Assembly (NCBI RefSeq): GCF_029193815.1
Contig: NZ_JARFVC010000016.1
Location: 1-64,000 of the forward strand
Source: Cytobacillus sp. S13-E01
Lineage (GTDB): Bacteria > Bacillota > Bacilli > Bacillales > Bacillaceae_L
Direction of reading: 5' to 3'
DNA: 64,000 bases
Part shown: piece after piece, positions 38,095 to 47,711 of the stretch
Layout of the letters: each line of letters opens with the position of its first letter
Numbering within the stretch: position 1 is the stretch's first letter
Notes under the pieces: generated by a model
What the model was told of the DNA's origin: nothing
Databases searched by the model: none
The model's input: only the letters and a program-made list of their open reading frames with translations
Translations under genes and position numbers: made by a program

Positions 38095-38190
38095 CAAGAA
38101 AATATAAAATTTTATCCCTCGTTTTGGTGTCTAGCCCAGGGAGCCACCCGTCTCTATGGTAAAAGCCGATAACCAGGTGCTTTTCTTATT
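38095..38190 (+). repeat. Dispersed intergenic repeat, copy D (degenerate)
   Basis: A shortened plus-oriented copy: GTTTTGGTGTCTAGCCCAGG, then CTCTATGGTAAAAGCC, then directly the right end GTGCTTTTCTTA. Its last bases supply the stop codon (minus strand) of the next gene. Confidence 0.7.
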
Positions 38191-38419
38191 TTTGAAAACG
38201 GGATTGGACTTTATTTCGTTTCCGATCACGATATAATACAAAACTGGCAATAATGCCTAGTCCGATAAGAAAAAATAATAAACCAACTATGAATTGAAGC
38301 CATAAGTAAGGAATTGGGGCATGCAAAATTCCAAAAACCATATCGCGCATATATTTAACTCCTGCAGCTGCGAGAAGGACAGGAATTATGACAAGAATTA
38401 AAGCTATGATCCGTTGCAT
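38186..38419 (-). CDS. yqzF: DUF2627-like membrane protein (YqzF-like)
   Basis: A 77-residue protein with two membrane helices (about 3-22 and 38-62) and a basic tail ending KVQSRFQK. It is upstream of bkdR on the opposite strand, where B. subtilis has yqzF (DUF2627). The function is unknown. ATG 38419 has AAAGG ten bases upstream; an in-frame TTG at 38437 has none. The stop codon falls in the end of dispersed repeat copy D, so the C-terminus may have been altered by repeat insertion. Confidence 0.75.
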   Translation of the reverse strand: MQRIIALILVIIPVLLAAAGVKYMRDMVFGILHAPIPYLWLQFIVGLLFFLIGLGIIASFVLYRDRKRNKVQSRFQK

Positions 38420-38620
38420 TAAAACAAAACCTTTCAAGAATAAAATTTTCTACCAAGATTAATCCTATGTAACAAATAATAATTGATATAAACAATTTGT
38501 CAAGAAGCTAAAAAAACGATATGATTAGTACATTGCAATATTTTGCATATGTAATTAAGATTTTTGTAATTTTTTGCACATTTCAATATTTTCTGGCAAA
38601 CAAGCCCTTTTGGAAATAAA

Positions 38621-38670
38621 AAATTTGAATTTAGTTTTGGTGTCTAGCTCCAGGCGCCCTGCGCTTTCTT
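38621..38670 (+). repeat. Dispersed intergenic repeat, copy E (mini form)
   Basis: Only the two ends remain: TTAGTTTTGGTGTCTAGCTC, then CAGGCGCC, then CTGCGCTTTCTT. It ends about 19 bases before the bkdR start and so lies in its leader. Confidence 0.8.
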
Positions 38671-38688
38671 AATAGGTGGTGAGTTTAG

Positions 38689-40758
38689 TTGCAAAAAGTG
38701 ATGATTGTTGGTGCTGGAAAAGGTGGTACGGCGATACTGACTATCCTCCAAGAAACTGAAATGATGGAAGTAGTTGCGATTGTTGATGTAAATAAAAGTG
38801 CACCTGGCTTGGTGATCGCCCGAAAGCTCAATATAAAAACTGGTAATGACTGGCGTTTGTACTTATCAGATGAGATAGATATAGTTGTAGAAGCTACTGG
38901 AGATGAACAGGTTTTTAGAGAAATTAGAGAAAAAAGAAGTAAGAGCACCGTTATCATACCGGGTTCTGTTGCACACATTACTGCTAAGTTAATGGAAGAG
39001 AAAGAAGTCTTGATCTCTAAATTTAAAGAAGAAACCTATAAGCATGATTTGATTTTTAATTCAACTCATGATGGAATGATCGTGATTGATGATAAAGGCT
39101 CTATAATTTTATTCAATAAAAGTTCTGAGCGGATGACGGGTCTAAATAAAGCGGACGTTCTAGGGAAACATATATATGATGTAATTGCGACAAGTAAGCT
39201 ACCGAGGGTATTACATACAAGAGATACCGAGTTAAATCAGGAAATGATATTAGAAAATGGTAGGAAAATAATTACAACAAGAATACCAATGGTGAATGAA
39301 AATGGTTTATTAATTGGTGCGTTTGCCGTTTTTAAAGATATAACGGAAGTTGTGAACTTAGCGGAGGAAATTACCAACCTTAAAGAGATACAAACAATGC
39401 TCCAAGCGATCATTCAATCATCTGATGACGCAATATCTGTTGTAGATGAAGGTGGTCGGGGGATATTAATTAACCCAGCATATACTAGAATAACGGGATT
39501 GGAGCAAGAAGAGGTGATTGGTAAGCCGGCTAATGCAGATATTTACGAAGGTGAAAGTATGCATATGCAGGTATTGAAAACAAGAAGGCCTGTACGTGGT
39601 GTTCGAATGAAGGTAGGACCGAAGAAGAAGGATGTAGTGGTAAACGTCGCACCTATAATTGTAGACAGTAAGTTGAAAGGTAGCGTTGGTGTTATCCATG
39701 ATATGTCAGAAATTCATTCACTAACTAATGAATTAAACAGAGCAAGGCAAATTATTCGTACACTAGAAGCTAAGTATACTTTTGATGATATTATCGGATC
39801 CTCAGAGGAAATGCAAATTGCAATTGAACAAGCAAAGCTTGGTGCTAAAACACCTGCGACGGTTATGTTAAGGGGAGAATCAGGAACAGGCAAGGAATTG
39901 TTTGCGCATGCTATCCATAATGCGAGTGACAGAAAATATAACAAGTTTGTAAGGGTTAATTGTGCAGCCTTATCTGAGTCTTTGTTAGAAAGTGAATTGT
40001 TTGGCTATGAGGAGGGTGCTTTTTCGGGCGCTAAACGTGGTGGTAAGCGAGGATTATTTGAAGAAGCACATAATGGTAGTATATTTTTAGATGAAATAGG
40101 TGAATTATCTGCCAATACCCAAGCTAAATTACTAAGAGTATTACAAGAACATGAGATCACTCGTGTAGGTGGCACTAAGCCAGTTCCAATTAATGTTCGT
40201 GTGATAGCAGCAACTAATGTTAATTTAGAAAAAGGAATTGGTAATGGTACCTTCCGTGAAGACTTGTATTACAGACTTAATCGGATGCCAATTCATATTC
40301 CTTCATTACGAATGAGAAAAAAAGAAATACCTGCTTTAGCGGAGTATTTGATTCAAAAAATTAACCAAGATTATGGACGGAACGTAGAAGGTCTGACAGA
40401 TGATGCTGTTGAACATCTATGTTCATATAATTGGCCGGGAAATGTTCGAGAACTAGAGAATGTTTTAGGTAGAGCAATTATATTTATGGCTTTTCATGAG
40501 ACATATATACAGGTAAAGCATATACAGCAGTTAACAAATAAAGAGGATTTGAATCAAAATAAATCAATTATTACGGTAACTGTTGATGATCAGAAATTAT
40601 CAACATTGGTTGAGCAATATGAAAGCAAAGTGATTAATGAAGTCTTACATAAGTATAAAGGGAATAAAACACTTACAGCAAAATCGCTAGGGATCTCCTT
40701 AAGGAGTTTATATTATAAGATTGAAAAATATAATATTGCAAATAACAGCATGCAATAA
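38689..40758 (+). CDS. bkdR: Sigma-54-dependent activator of the bkd operon
   Basis: BkdR is an enhancer-binding protein that activates branched-chain keto acid genes from a sigma-54 promoter. The 689-residue protein has an N-terminal Rossmann-like domain ([11 protein letters not shown], about 1-105), two PAS domains (about 115-225 and 235-345), an AAA+ domain with Walker A GESGTGKE (396-403) and the sigma-54 contact loop GAFSGA (443-448, Ser in place of the usual Thr), and a C-terminal Fis-type helix-turn-helix. TTG 38689 follows GGTGGTGAG. The length fits B. subtilis BkdR. Confidence 0.94.
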   Translation: MQKVMIVGAGKGGTAILTILQETEMMEVVAIVDVNKSAPGLVIARKLNIKTGNDWRLYLSDEIDIVVEATGDEQVFREIREKRSKSTVIIPGSVAHITAKLMEEKEVLISKFKEETYKHDLIFNSTHDGMIVIDDKGSIILFNKSSERMTGLNKADVLGKHIYDVIATSKLPRVLHTRDTELNQEMILENGRKIITTRIPMVNENGLLIGAFAVFKDITEVVNLAEEITNLKEIQTMLQAIIQSSDDAISVVDEGGRGILINPAYTRITGLEQEEVIGKPANADIYEGESMHMQVLKTRRPVRGVRMKVGPKKKDVVVNVAPIIVDSKLKGSVGVIHDMSEIHSLTNELNRARQIIRTLEAKYTFDDIIGSSEEMQIAIEQAKLGAKTPATVMLRGESGTGKELFAHAIHNASDRKYNKFVRVNCAALSESLLESELFGYEEGAFSGAKRGGKRGLFEEAHNGSIFLDEIGELSANTQAKLLRVLQEHEITRVGGTKPVPINVRVIAATNVNLEKGIGNGTFREDLYYRLNRMPIHIPSLRMRKKEIPALAEYLIQKINQDYGRNVEGLTDDAVEHLCSYNWPGNVRELENVLGRAIIFMAFHETYIQVKHIQQLTNKEDLNQNKSIITVTVDDQKLSTLVEQYESKVINEVLHKYKGNKTLTAKSLGISLRSLYYKIEKYNIANNSMQ

Positions 40759-40786
40759 TTTGCGCATTTTGCAAAAAAATGCAAAC
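40751..40786 (+). promoter_or_regulatory. Candidate BkdR upstream activating site
   Basis: TTTGCGCAT and ATGCAAA form an interrupted inverted repeat within a stretch rich in TTGCA/TGCAA, 40-75 bases upstream of the sigma-54 promoter and overlapping the bkdR stop. TTTGCAT also occurs at 38542-38548, upstream of bkdR itself. Confidence 0.45.
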
Positions 40787-40825
40787 GTATTTTGGAACAT
40801 TGAACTATTATCAAGCATTAAAAGT

Positions 40826-40841
40826 TGGCACACTTCTTGCT
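40826..40841 (+). promoter_or_regulatory. Sigma-54 promoter of the ptb-bkd operon
   Basis: TTGGCACACTTCTTGCTT matches the -24/-12 consensus TGGCAC-n5-TTGCW exactly, with GG at 40827-40828 and GC at 40839-40840. It lies 61 bases before ptb and just after the gene for the sigma-54 activator. Confidence 0.92.
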
Positions 40842-40901
40842 TGTATAAATTATGGATCCTGCAAATCAATCAATTTTTTAGAAGGGGTTGAAAAATTCAT
40901 C

Positions 40902-41801
40902 GTGCAATTAGACTCACTTATTTTTAAAGCAACCCAATTAACTGGTAAAACGGTTGCAGTTGCTGCTGCAGAGGATGAAGAGGTTTTAGAAGCAATCGTT
41001 GAAGCATGTAATAAAAAACTAGCAAATTTCCTTCTTTATGGAGACAGAGAAACAATAACCGATCTGTTAAAGAAAAAGGATCCAGAATTACTTAAATCAG
41101 CTGCTATAAAAATATTTCATACAATTTCCAATGATAAATCAGCAGAATTAGCTGTAAAAGCCGTTAATTCGAGAGATGCCGATGTATTAATGAAAGGTAA
41201 TTTGTCAACTGCAACCATTTTGAAAGCGGTTTTAAATAAAGACTATGGACTTAGAACAGGGAATGTTTTATCACACACGGCTGTTTTTGAAGTTCCCGGA
41301 TATGATCGATTCACAATCATTACAGATGCGGCTATGAATATTGAGCCGGACCTTGAGCAAAAGGTACAGATCATAGGTAACGCAGTAAAGATTGCACGTT
41401 CAATTGGGATCGAAGAACCTAAAGTTGCACTTATTGCAGCAGTTGAGGTCGTTAATCCGGCCATGCAAGCAACGATTGATGCAGCAGTTCTAACTCAAAT
41501 GAATCGGCGCGGACAAATAAAGAACTGTATCGTTGATGGTCCTCTTGGTCTTGATAATGCTGTTTCACTTGTAGCCGCTAAGCATAAAGGAATAACGAGT
41601 GATGTTGCAGGAAAAGCAGATATTTTACTTGTTCCGACAATTGAGGTTGGTAACGCACTATATAAATCATTGATTTATTTTGCAAATGCAAAGGTTGGTG
41701 CCGTTATAGCTGGTGCTAAAGTACCGATTGTATTAACATCCAGGGCTGATTCTGCAGAAAGTAAATTATATTCGTTAGCTTTAGCAGTTTGCTCTGCTTA
41801 A
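40902..41801 (+). CDS. ptb: Phosphate butyryltransferase
   Basis: Ptb exchanges CoA for phosphate on isobutyryl-, isovaleryl- and methylbutyryl-CoA, which with Buk gives ATP and free branched acids. The 299-residue protein equals B. subtilis Ptb in length and shows the PTA/PTB fold (TVAVAAAEDEEVLEA at the N-terminus, DGPLGLDNAVS, VPTIEVGNALYKSL). GTG 40902 is the only usual start codon downstream of the sigma-54 transcription start; its best ribosome site (GAAGGGG) is 14 bases away, which is long. Confidence 0.93.
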   Translation: MQLDSLIFKATQLTGKTVAVAAAEDEEVLEAIVEACNKKLANFLLYGDRETITDLLKKKDPELLKSAAIKIFHTISNDKSAELAVKAVNSRDADVLMKGNLSTATILKAVLNKDYGLRTGNVLSHTAVFEVPGYDRFTIITDAAMNIEPDLEQKVQIIGNAVKIARSIGIEEPKVALIAAVEVVNPAMQATIDAAVLTQMNRRGQIKNCIVDGPLGLDNAVSLVAAKHKGITSDVAGKADILLVPTIEVGNALYKSLIYFANAKVGAVIAGAKVPIVLTSRADSAESKLYSLALAVCSA

Positions 41802-41839
41802 AATTTATTTTTTTAATTTGATTAGGGGGAGAATTACAG

Positions 41840-42934
41840 ATGGAAATCTTCAAGTATATGGAAAAGTATGATTATGAGCAATTAGTATTTTGTCAAGACA
41901 AGCAATCAGGGTTAAAAGCAATTATTGCGATTCATGATACAACTCTTGGTCCGGCATTAGGTGGGACGCGCATGTGGACATACGAATCAGAAGAAGCAGC
42001 AATTGAAGATGCACTTCGTCTTGCAAAAGGTATGACTTATAAAAATGCAGCAGCAGGCTTAAATCTTGGTGGAGGAAAAACGGTAATAATTGGTGATCCT
42101 CGTAAAGATAAAAATGAAGAATTATTCCGCGCCTTTGGTCGTTATATCCAAGGATTAAATGGTCGCTATATTACAGCAGAAGATGTAGGAACTACAGTTG
42201 CTGATATGGATCTTATTCACGAAGAAACAGATTACGTTACTGGAATCTCACCTGCCTTTGGTTCTTCGGGAAATCCATCGCCAGTAACAGCTTACGGTGT
42301 ATACCGTGGTATGAAAGCTGCAGCGAAAGAGGCATTTGGTTCTGATTCTCTAGAAGGCAAAGTTATTGCAGTTCAAGGTGTTGGAAACGTAGCGTACAAT
42401 CTTTGTAAACACCTCCATGAAGAAGGCGCACAATTAATTGTGACAGATATCAATAAAGAGGCTGTAAACCGTGCAGTAGAGGATTTTGGCGCTAAGGCAG
42501 TAGATATTAATGAAATCTATAGTGTAGATTGCGATATTTATGCCCCGTGTGCTCTAGGTGCAACAATTAATGATGATACAATTCCATTGATTAAAGCGAA
42601 GGTAATTGCTGGAGCAGCTAATAACCAACTTCGGGAAACAAGACATGGTGATATTATCCATGAAATGGGTATTGTTTATGCACCAGATTATGTGATCAAT
42701 GCTGGTGGGGTTATTAATGTAGCAGACGAGTTATATGGGTATAACCTTGAAAGAGCGATGAAAAAGGTAGAAACAATTTATGACAATATCGAAAAAGTAA
42801 TTAATATTGCAAAACGCGATGGTATACCAACATATGTAGCGGCTGATCGTTTAGCTGAAGAGCGTATTGAAAGAATGAGAAATTCACGCAGTCAATTTCT
42901 GCAAAATGGACAACACATTTTAAGTCGCAGGTAA
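41840..42934 (+). CDS. bcd: Leucine/branched-chain amino acid dehydrogenase
   Basis: Bcd oxidatively deaminates leucine, valine and isoleucine to the 2-oxo acids used by the BKD complex. The 364-residue protein has the [11 protein letters not shown] motif with the substrate Lys, the catalytic Lys in [11 protein letters not shown] and the NAD Rossmann motif [18 protein letters not shown] precedes ATG 41840. It is the second gene of the sigma-54 operon. Confidence 0.96.
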   Translation: MEIFKYMEKYDYEQLVFCQDKQSGLKAIIAIHDTTLGPALGGTRMWTYESEEAAIEDALRLAKGMTYKNAAAGLNLGGGKTVIIGDPRKDKNEELFRAFGRYIQGLNGRYITAEDVGTTVADMDLIHEETDYVTGISPAFGSSGNPSPVTAYGVYRGMKAAAKEAFGSDSLEGKVIAVQGVGNVAYNLCKHLHEEGAQLIVTDINKEAVNRAVEDFGAKAVDINEIYSVDCDIYAPCALGATINDDTIPLIKAKVIAGAANNQLRETRHGDIIHEMGIVYAPDYVINAGGVINVADELYGYNLERAMKKVETIYDNIEKVINIAKRDGIPTYVAADRLAEERIERMRNSRSQFLQNGQHILSRR

Positions 42935-42945
42935 ATGTATTTTGT

Positions 42946-42985
42946 AGATAAAGAGCAGGTGCTAGTAATGTACAGCTCTTTATCT
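42946..42985 (+). other. Intercistronic stem-loop between bcd and buk
   Basis: AGATAAAGAGC (42946-42956) and GCTCTTTATCT (42975-42985) form an eleven-pair stem with an 18-base loop and no T-run. It may be an mRNA stability or processing element within the operon. Confidence 0.55.
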
Positions 42986-43060
42986 ATAGGTTTCTATAAG
43001 TTTATAAATAAAGAAATTTTGAGGTGATTTTAATACTTTCACCTTTTGGAGGTTTCAAAG

Positions 43061-44170
43061 TTGCAGGAAAAAGAATTTCGGATTCTCGTTATCAACCCAG
43101 GTTCAACATCAACGAAAATTGGAGTGTTTGAAAATGAACTCTCTATGTTTGAGAAGACGATTCGACATGATAGTGAAAAAATTAATTCGTTTGATAGCAT
43201 AATTGATCAATATGAGTTTAGAAAAAACACAATTTTAGAAGCTTTAGATAACGAAGGTATGAATATTTCAAAATTAAGTGCGGTATGTGGTCGAGGGGGA
43301 CTACTACGACCAATCGAAGGCGGTACATACAAGGTAAATGATCAAATGTTACAGGATCTTAAAGCTGGCTTTGCGGGTCAGCATGCTTCCAACCTTGGAG
43401 GGATACTGGCATTTGAAATTGCTTCAGGATTAAATATCCCATCTTTTATTGTTGATCCAGTTGTTGTTGATGAACTGGCCCCGATTGCCCGTATTTCAGG
43501 ATTTTCTTTAATTGAACGTAAAAGTATCTTTCATGCTTTAAATCAAAAAGCTGTTGCAAGAAGAGTATCTAAAGAGCTTGGCCGAAAATATGAGGATTTA
43601 CATTTAATTGTTACTCATATGGGCGGAGGTATTACTGTTGGTGTTCATAAAAACGGACGAGTAATTGAAGTCAATAATGGTCTCCATGGAGATGGACCAT
43701 TTAGCCCTGAACGTGCGGGTACTGTCCCAGCAGGCGACTTAGTAGCATTATGCTATTCAGGTCATTATTACCGTGAAGAAATTATGAAAAAGCTTGTTGG
43801 TCAAGGTGGACTTGTCGGATATCTTGGTACAAATGATGCAATAAAAGTAGAGCAAATGATTAGTGCGGGCGATGAACAAGCAAAGCTAGTATACAGCGCT
43901 ATGGCCTATCAAGTAGCGAAAGAAATTGGTGCTGCAAGTAGTGTTCTAGCTGGCAAAGTTGATGCAATCATCTTAACTGGTGGACTAGCATACGGTAAAG
44001 ATTTCGTTAATGAGATTGCGGCTCAAGTAAACTGGATTGCAGATGTGATTGTTGAGCCAGGTGAAAATGAACTCCAAGCATTGGCAGAGGGTGCACTGCG
44101 TGTCTTAAGCGGTGAGGAAACCGAAAAAGATTATCCGGGCCAACCCATTCAGAATAAAGTAACTCAATAA
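43061..44170 (+). CDS. buk: Butyrate kinase
   Basis: Buk converts acyl phosphates from Ptb to branched-chain acids and ATP. The 369-residue protein is an acetate/butyrate kinase (ASKHA fold) with [10 protein letters not shown] at the phosphate site, the conserved HMGGGI and the GGLAYG adenosine motif. TTG 43061 lies eight bases after GGAGG; an upstream frame extension is not supported. Confidence 0.95.
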   Translation: MQEKEFRILVINPGSTSTKIGVFENELSMFEKTIRHDSEKINSFDSIIDQYEFRKNTILEALDNEGMNISKLSAVCGRGGLLRPIEGGTYKVNDQMLQDLKAGFAGQHASNLGGILAFEIASGLNIPSFIVDPVVVDELAPIARISGFSLIERKSIFHALNQKAVARRVSKELGRKYEDLHLIVTHMGGGITVGVHKNGRVIEVNNGLHGDGPFSPERAGTVPAGDLVALCYSGHYYREEIMKKLVGQGGLVGYLGTNDAIKVEQMISAGDEQAKLVYSAMAYQVAKEIGAASSVLAGKVDAIILTGGLAYGKDFVNEIAAQVNWIADVIVEPGENELQALAEGALRVLSGEETEKDYPGQPIQNKVTQ

Positions 44171-44189
44171 TGAAGGGAGAGAATTAAAA

Positions 44190-45611
44190 ATGGCGACAGA
44201 ATATGATTTAGTTATCGTCGGTGGTGGTACAGGCGGTTATGTTGCAGCTATCCGCGCTTCACAGCTCGGTATAAAGGTTGCGGTTGTTGAAAAAGGGAAG
44301 CTTGGCGGAACATGCCTTCATGCCGGTTGTATCCCCAGTAAAGCATTACTAAGAAGTGCAGAAGTATATGCAACAACAAAACGAAGTGAAGAATTTGGGG
44401 TGATCGCTAGTGATGTATCCTTGGATTTCTCAAAAGTTCAAGCAAGAAAAGAACAGATTACAGCTCAGCTTTATAAAGGTGTACAACATTTAATGAAGCA
44501 AGGGAAAATTGATGTTTACGAAGGAACTGGGCGCATTTTAGGACCTTCTATTTTCTCTCCAATGCCAGGTACCATTTCTGTTGAAATGAATAATGGCGAA
44601 GAAAATGAAATGTTAATACCTAAAAATGTAATCATTGCAACTGGCTCTAGACCACGTACATTACCAGGACTTGAGGCTGACGGTGAATTTGTTATGACTT
44701 CTGATGAAGCACTATCAATGAAAGAATTACCTAACTCGGTCATTATTGTTGGTGGTGGAGTAATTGGGATTGAGTGGGCTTCAATGCTAGTCGATTTTGG
44801 TCTAGAAGTAACGGTATTAGAATATGCTGACCGGATTCTGCCAACTGAAGATAAAGAAGTTTCAAAAGAAATGCAGCGTCTTATGAAGAAAAAGGGCGTT
44901 AAAATTGTCACAGGTGCTAAGGTTCTTCCAGAAACTCTTGAAAAGGCAGAAGGAGTAACTATAAAAGCTGAACACAAAGGGGAGCAAAAAGCCTTCACAG
45001 CAGATAAGCTTCTTGTTTCAGTTGGGCGCCAAGCAAATGTTGAGGGTATTGGCATTGAAAATACAGATATCGTTATTGAAAAAGGCTATATTGTTACAAA
45101 TGAATTTTATCAAACGAAGGAATCACATATATATGCAATTGGGGATGTTATTGGAGGTTTACAACTCGCTCATGTTGCATCACATGAAGGTATAGTTGCA
45201 GTAGAACATATGGCTAATGAAAAGGTAATTCCGATTGACTATTCATTGGTTTCAAAATGTGTATACAGTAATCCTGAGGTTGCTAGTGTTGGTTATACTG
45301 AGGCCGAAGCAAATGAAAAAGGTTTTAATGTTAAAACTGGTAAATTTTCATTCAGAGCAATTGGCAAGGCGCTTGTCTTTGGAGAATCAGATGGGTTTGT
45401 AAAACTAGTCGTAGATGAGGATACTGATGATTTATTAGGGGTACATATGATTGGACCGCATGTAACCGATATGATTTCTGAAGCAGGACTTGCACGTGTG
45501 CTGGATGCAACTCCTTGGGAAGTTGCACATACTATTCATCCACATCCAACATTGTCTGAGGCAATTGGTGAAGCAGCTTTAGCGGTTTATGGTAAAGCTA
45601 TTCATTCATAA
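44190..45611 (+). CDS. lpdV: Dihydrolipoyl dehydrogenase of the branched-chain keto acid complex (E3)
   Basis: The E3 subunit reoxidises dihydrolipoamide with NAD. The 473-residue flavoprotein has the FAD motif VGGGTGGYVAAI, the redox disulfide GGTCLHAGCIPSK, the NAD motif VGGGVIGIEWAS and the active-site His/Glu in HPHPTLSE. It lies within the bkd operon, so it serves BKD instead of pyruvate dehydrogenase. Confidence 0.95.
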   Translation: MATEYDLVIVGGGTGGYVAAIRASQLGIKVAVVEKGKLGGTCLHAGCIPSKALLRSAEVYATTKRSEEFGVIASDVSLDFSKVQARKEQITAQLYKGVQHLMKQGKIDVYEGTGRILGPSIFSPMPGTISVEMNNGEENEMLIPKNVIIATGSRPRTLPGLEADGEFVMTSDEALSMKELPNSVIIVGGGVIGIEWASMLVDFGLEVTVLEYADRILPTEDKEVSKEMQRLMKKKGVKIVTGAKVLPETLEKAEGVTIKAEHKGEQKAFTADKLLVSVGRQANVEGIGIENTDIVIEKGYIVTNEFYQTKESHIYAIGDVIGGLQLAHVASHEGIVAVEHMANEKVIPIDYSLVSKCVYSNPEVASVGYTEAEANEKGFNVKTGKFSFRAIGKALVFGESDGFVKLVVDEDTDDLLGVHMIGPHVTDMISEAGLARVLDATPWEVAHTIHPHPTLSEAIGEAALAVYGKAIHS

Positions 45612-45648
45612 TCATTTAAAAATTTTTAAAAAATAGGAGGTACTTGAT

Positions 45649-46641
45649 ATGACAGAAAATCGTCATCAGGCTTTAGGGTTAAATGATGAAAATGTTCTTG
45701 ATATGTATGAAACGATGCTTTTGGCACGCCGAATTGATGAGCGTATGTGGTTGTTAAACCGCGCAGGCAAAATTCCATTTGTAATTTCTTGCCAAGGACA
45801 AGAGGCGGCTCAAGTTGGTGCGGCGTTTGCCTTAGATCGTGAAAAAGATTATGCCTTACCATATTACCGTGATATGGGAGTAGTACTTGCATTTGGGATG
45901 ACTGCGAAAGAATTGATGCTTTCAGGATTTGCAAAAGCAGAAGATCCAAATTCAGGTGGACGTCAGATGCCTGGTCACTTCGGACAGAAGAAAAATCGAA
46001 TCGTTACTGGTTCTTCTCCTGTTACAACCCAAGTACCGCACGCCGTAGGTATTGCATTAGCTGGAAAGATGGAAAACAAAGACCTTGTTACCTTTGTTAC
46101 CTTTGGGGAAGGATCGTCAAACCAAGGTGATTTCCATGAAGGTGCTAACTTTGCTGGTGTTCATAAACTTCCTGTCATTTTCATGTGTGAAAATAATAAA
46201 TATGCGATTTCTGTCCCAATTGAAAAACAGTTAGCTTGTGAAAATGTGTCAGACCGTGCTATCGGATATGGTATGCCTGGAGTTACTGTGGATGGTAATG
46301 ACCCGCTAGAAGTTTACAAAGCGGTAAAAGAAGCGGCTGATCGTGGCCGCCGTGGGGAAGGACCAACTTTAGTTGAAGCGATTTCATACCGTTTAACGCC
46401 GCACTCAAGTGATGATGATGATCGAAGCTACCGTGAACAAGAAGAAGTAGCAGAAGCAAAAAGAAAAGATCCAATCATCCTCTTCTCAGCTTATCTAAAA
46501 GAAGTTGGAGTATTAACAGGTGAGCTAGAAAAGGAAATTAATGACCGCGTTATGAATCTGGTGAATCAAGCAACAGATTATGCAGAGAGCGCTCCATATG
46601 CAGAACCAGAAGCTGCACTAAAGCACGTTTATGCTGAATAA
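45649..46641 (+). CDS. bkdAA: Branched-chain 2-oxoacid dehydrogenase E1 alpha
   Basis: The alpha half of the E1 decarboxylase of the BKD complex. The 330-residue protein has the thiamine diphosphate/Mg motif GEGSSNQGDFHEGAN and the phosphorylation-loop region YRLTPHSSDDDD typical of this family. GGAGG precedes the ATG. E1 beta follows 19 bases later. Confidence 0.96.
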   Translation: MTENRHQALGLNDENVLDMYETMLLARRIDERMWLLNRAGKIPFVISCQGQEAAQVGAAFALDREKDYALPYYRDMGVVLAFGMTAKELMLSGFAKAEDPNSGGRQMPGHFGQKKNRIVTGSSPVTTQVPHAVGIALAGKMENKDLVTFVTFGEGSSNQGDFHEGANFAGVHKLPVIFMCENNKYAISVPIEKQLACENVSDRAIGYGMPGVTVDGNDPLEVYKAVKEAADRGRRGEGPTLVEAISYRLTPHSSDDDDRSYREQEEVAEAKRKDPIILFSAYLKEVGVLTGELEKEINDRVMNLVNQATDYAESAPYAEPEAALKHVYAE

Positions 46642-46660
46642 GTAAGGGGGAGAAAATCAG

Positions 46661-47644
46661 ATGCCTGTTATTTCATATATTGATGCCGTTACAATGGCAA
46701 TTCGTGAAGAAATGGAAAGAGATCCTAAGGTTTTTGTATTAGGCGAAGACGTAGGTAAAAAAGGTGGAGTTTTTAAAGCTACACAAGGACTGTATGACCA
46801 GTTTGGAGAAGACCGTGTAATTGATACGCCATTAGCAGAATCAGCTATTGCTGGTGTTGGAATTGGTGCTGCAATGTATGGTATGAGGCCTATTGCAGAA
46901 ATGCAATTTGCTGACTTTATTATGCCCGCAGTAAACCAAATCATTTCCGAAGCAGCAAAAATTAGATATCGTTCAAACAATGATTGGCAATGTCCAATCA
47001 CCATTCGTGCTCCATATGGCGGCGGTGTTCATGGTGCTCTTTATCATTCACAATCAGTTGAGGCAGTGTTTGCGAGCCAACCTGGACTTAAAATTGTTAT
47101 GCCTTCGACACCATATGATGTAAAAGGATTACTTAAGGCAGCAATTCGTGATAATGATCCAGTATTATTTTTTGAACATAAGCGTGCATACCGTTTAATT
47201 AAAGGTGAAGTACCTGAGGACGACTATGTACTACCAATTGGGAAAGCAGACGTTAAGCGCGAAGGTGAAGACATCACGGTTATTACATATGGCTTATGTG
47301 TGCATTTTGCTTTACAAGCGGCAGAAAGACTGGCGAAGGATGGCATCTCAGCACATATCCTTGACCTGCGTACAGTTTATCCTTTAGATAAAGAAGCCAT
47401 TATCAAAGCTGCTTCAAAAACAGGTAAAGTGCTTCTCGTTACGGAAGATAATAAAGAAGGTAGTATTATGGGTGAAGTATCAGCTATAATTGCTGAAAAT
47501 TGCTTATTTGAACTTGATGCACCAATTAAGCGTTTAGCGGGGCCAGATGTACCGGCAATGCCATACGCTCCTACAATGGAAAAATTCTTTATGGTTAATC
47601 CAGATAAAGTAGAAAAAGCAATGCGTGAACTTGCCGAATTTTAA
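46661..47644 (+). CDS. bkdAB: Branched-chain 2-oxoacid dehydrogenase E1 beta
   Basis: The beta half of E1, with the transketolase pyrimidine-binding domain (GEDVGKKGGVFKAT, DTPLAESAIAG) and a C-terminal domain. The 327-residue length is typical. Together with BkdAA it decarboxylates the 2-oxo acids from Bcd and transfers the acyl group to BkdB lipoate. Confidence 0.96.
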   Translation: MPVISYIDAVTMAIREEMERDPKVFVLGEDVGKKGGVFKATQGLYDQFGEDRVIDTPLAESAIAGVGIGAAMYGMRPIAEMQFADFIMPAVNQIISEAAKIRYRSNNDWQCPITIRAPYGGGVHGALYHSQSVEAVFASQPGLKIVMPSTPYDVKGLLKAAIRDNDPVLFFEHKRAYRLIKGEVPEDDYVLPIGKADVKREGEDITVITYGLCVHFALQAAERLAKDGISAHILDLRTVYPLDKEAIIKAASKTGKVLLVTEDNKEGSIMGEVSAIIAENCLFELDAPIKRLAGPDVPAMPYAPTMEKFFMVNPDKVEKAMRELAEF

Positions 47645-47711
47645 AGAAGTATAGTAGTGCAAGGTACTAAACTACATAAAAGTGCCTACCCATAAAGAGG
47701 AGGTTTAACAA

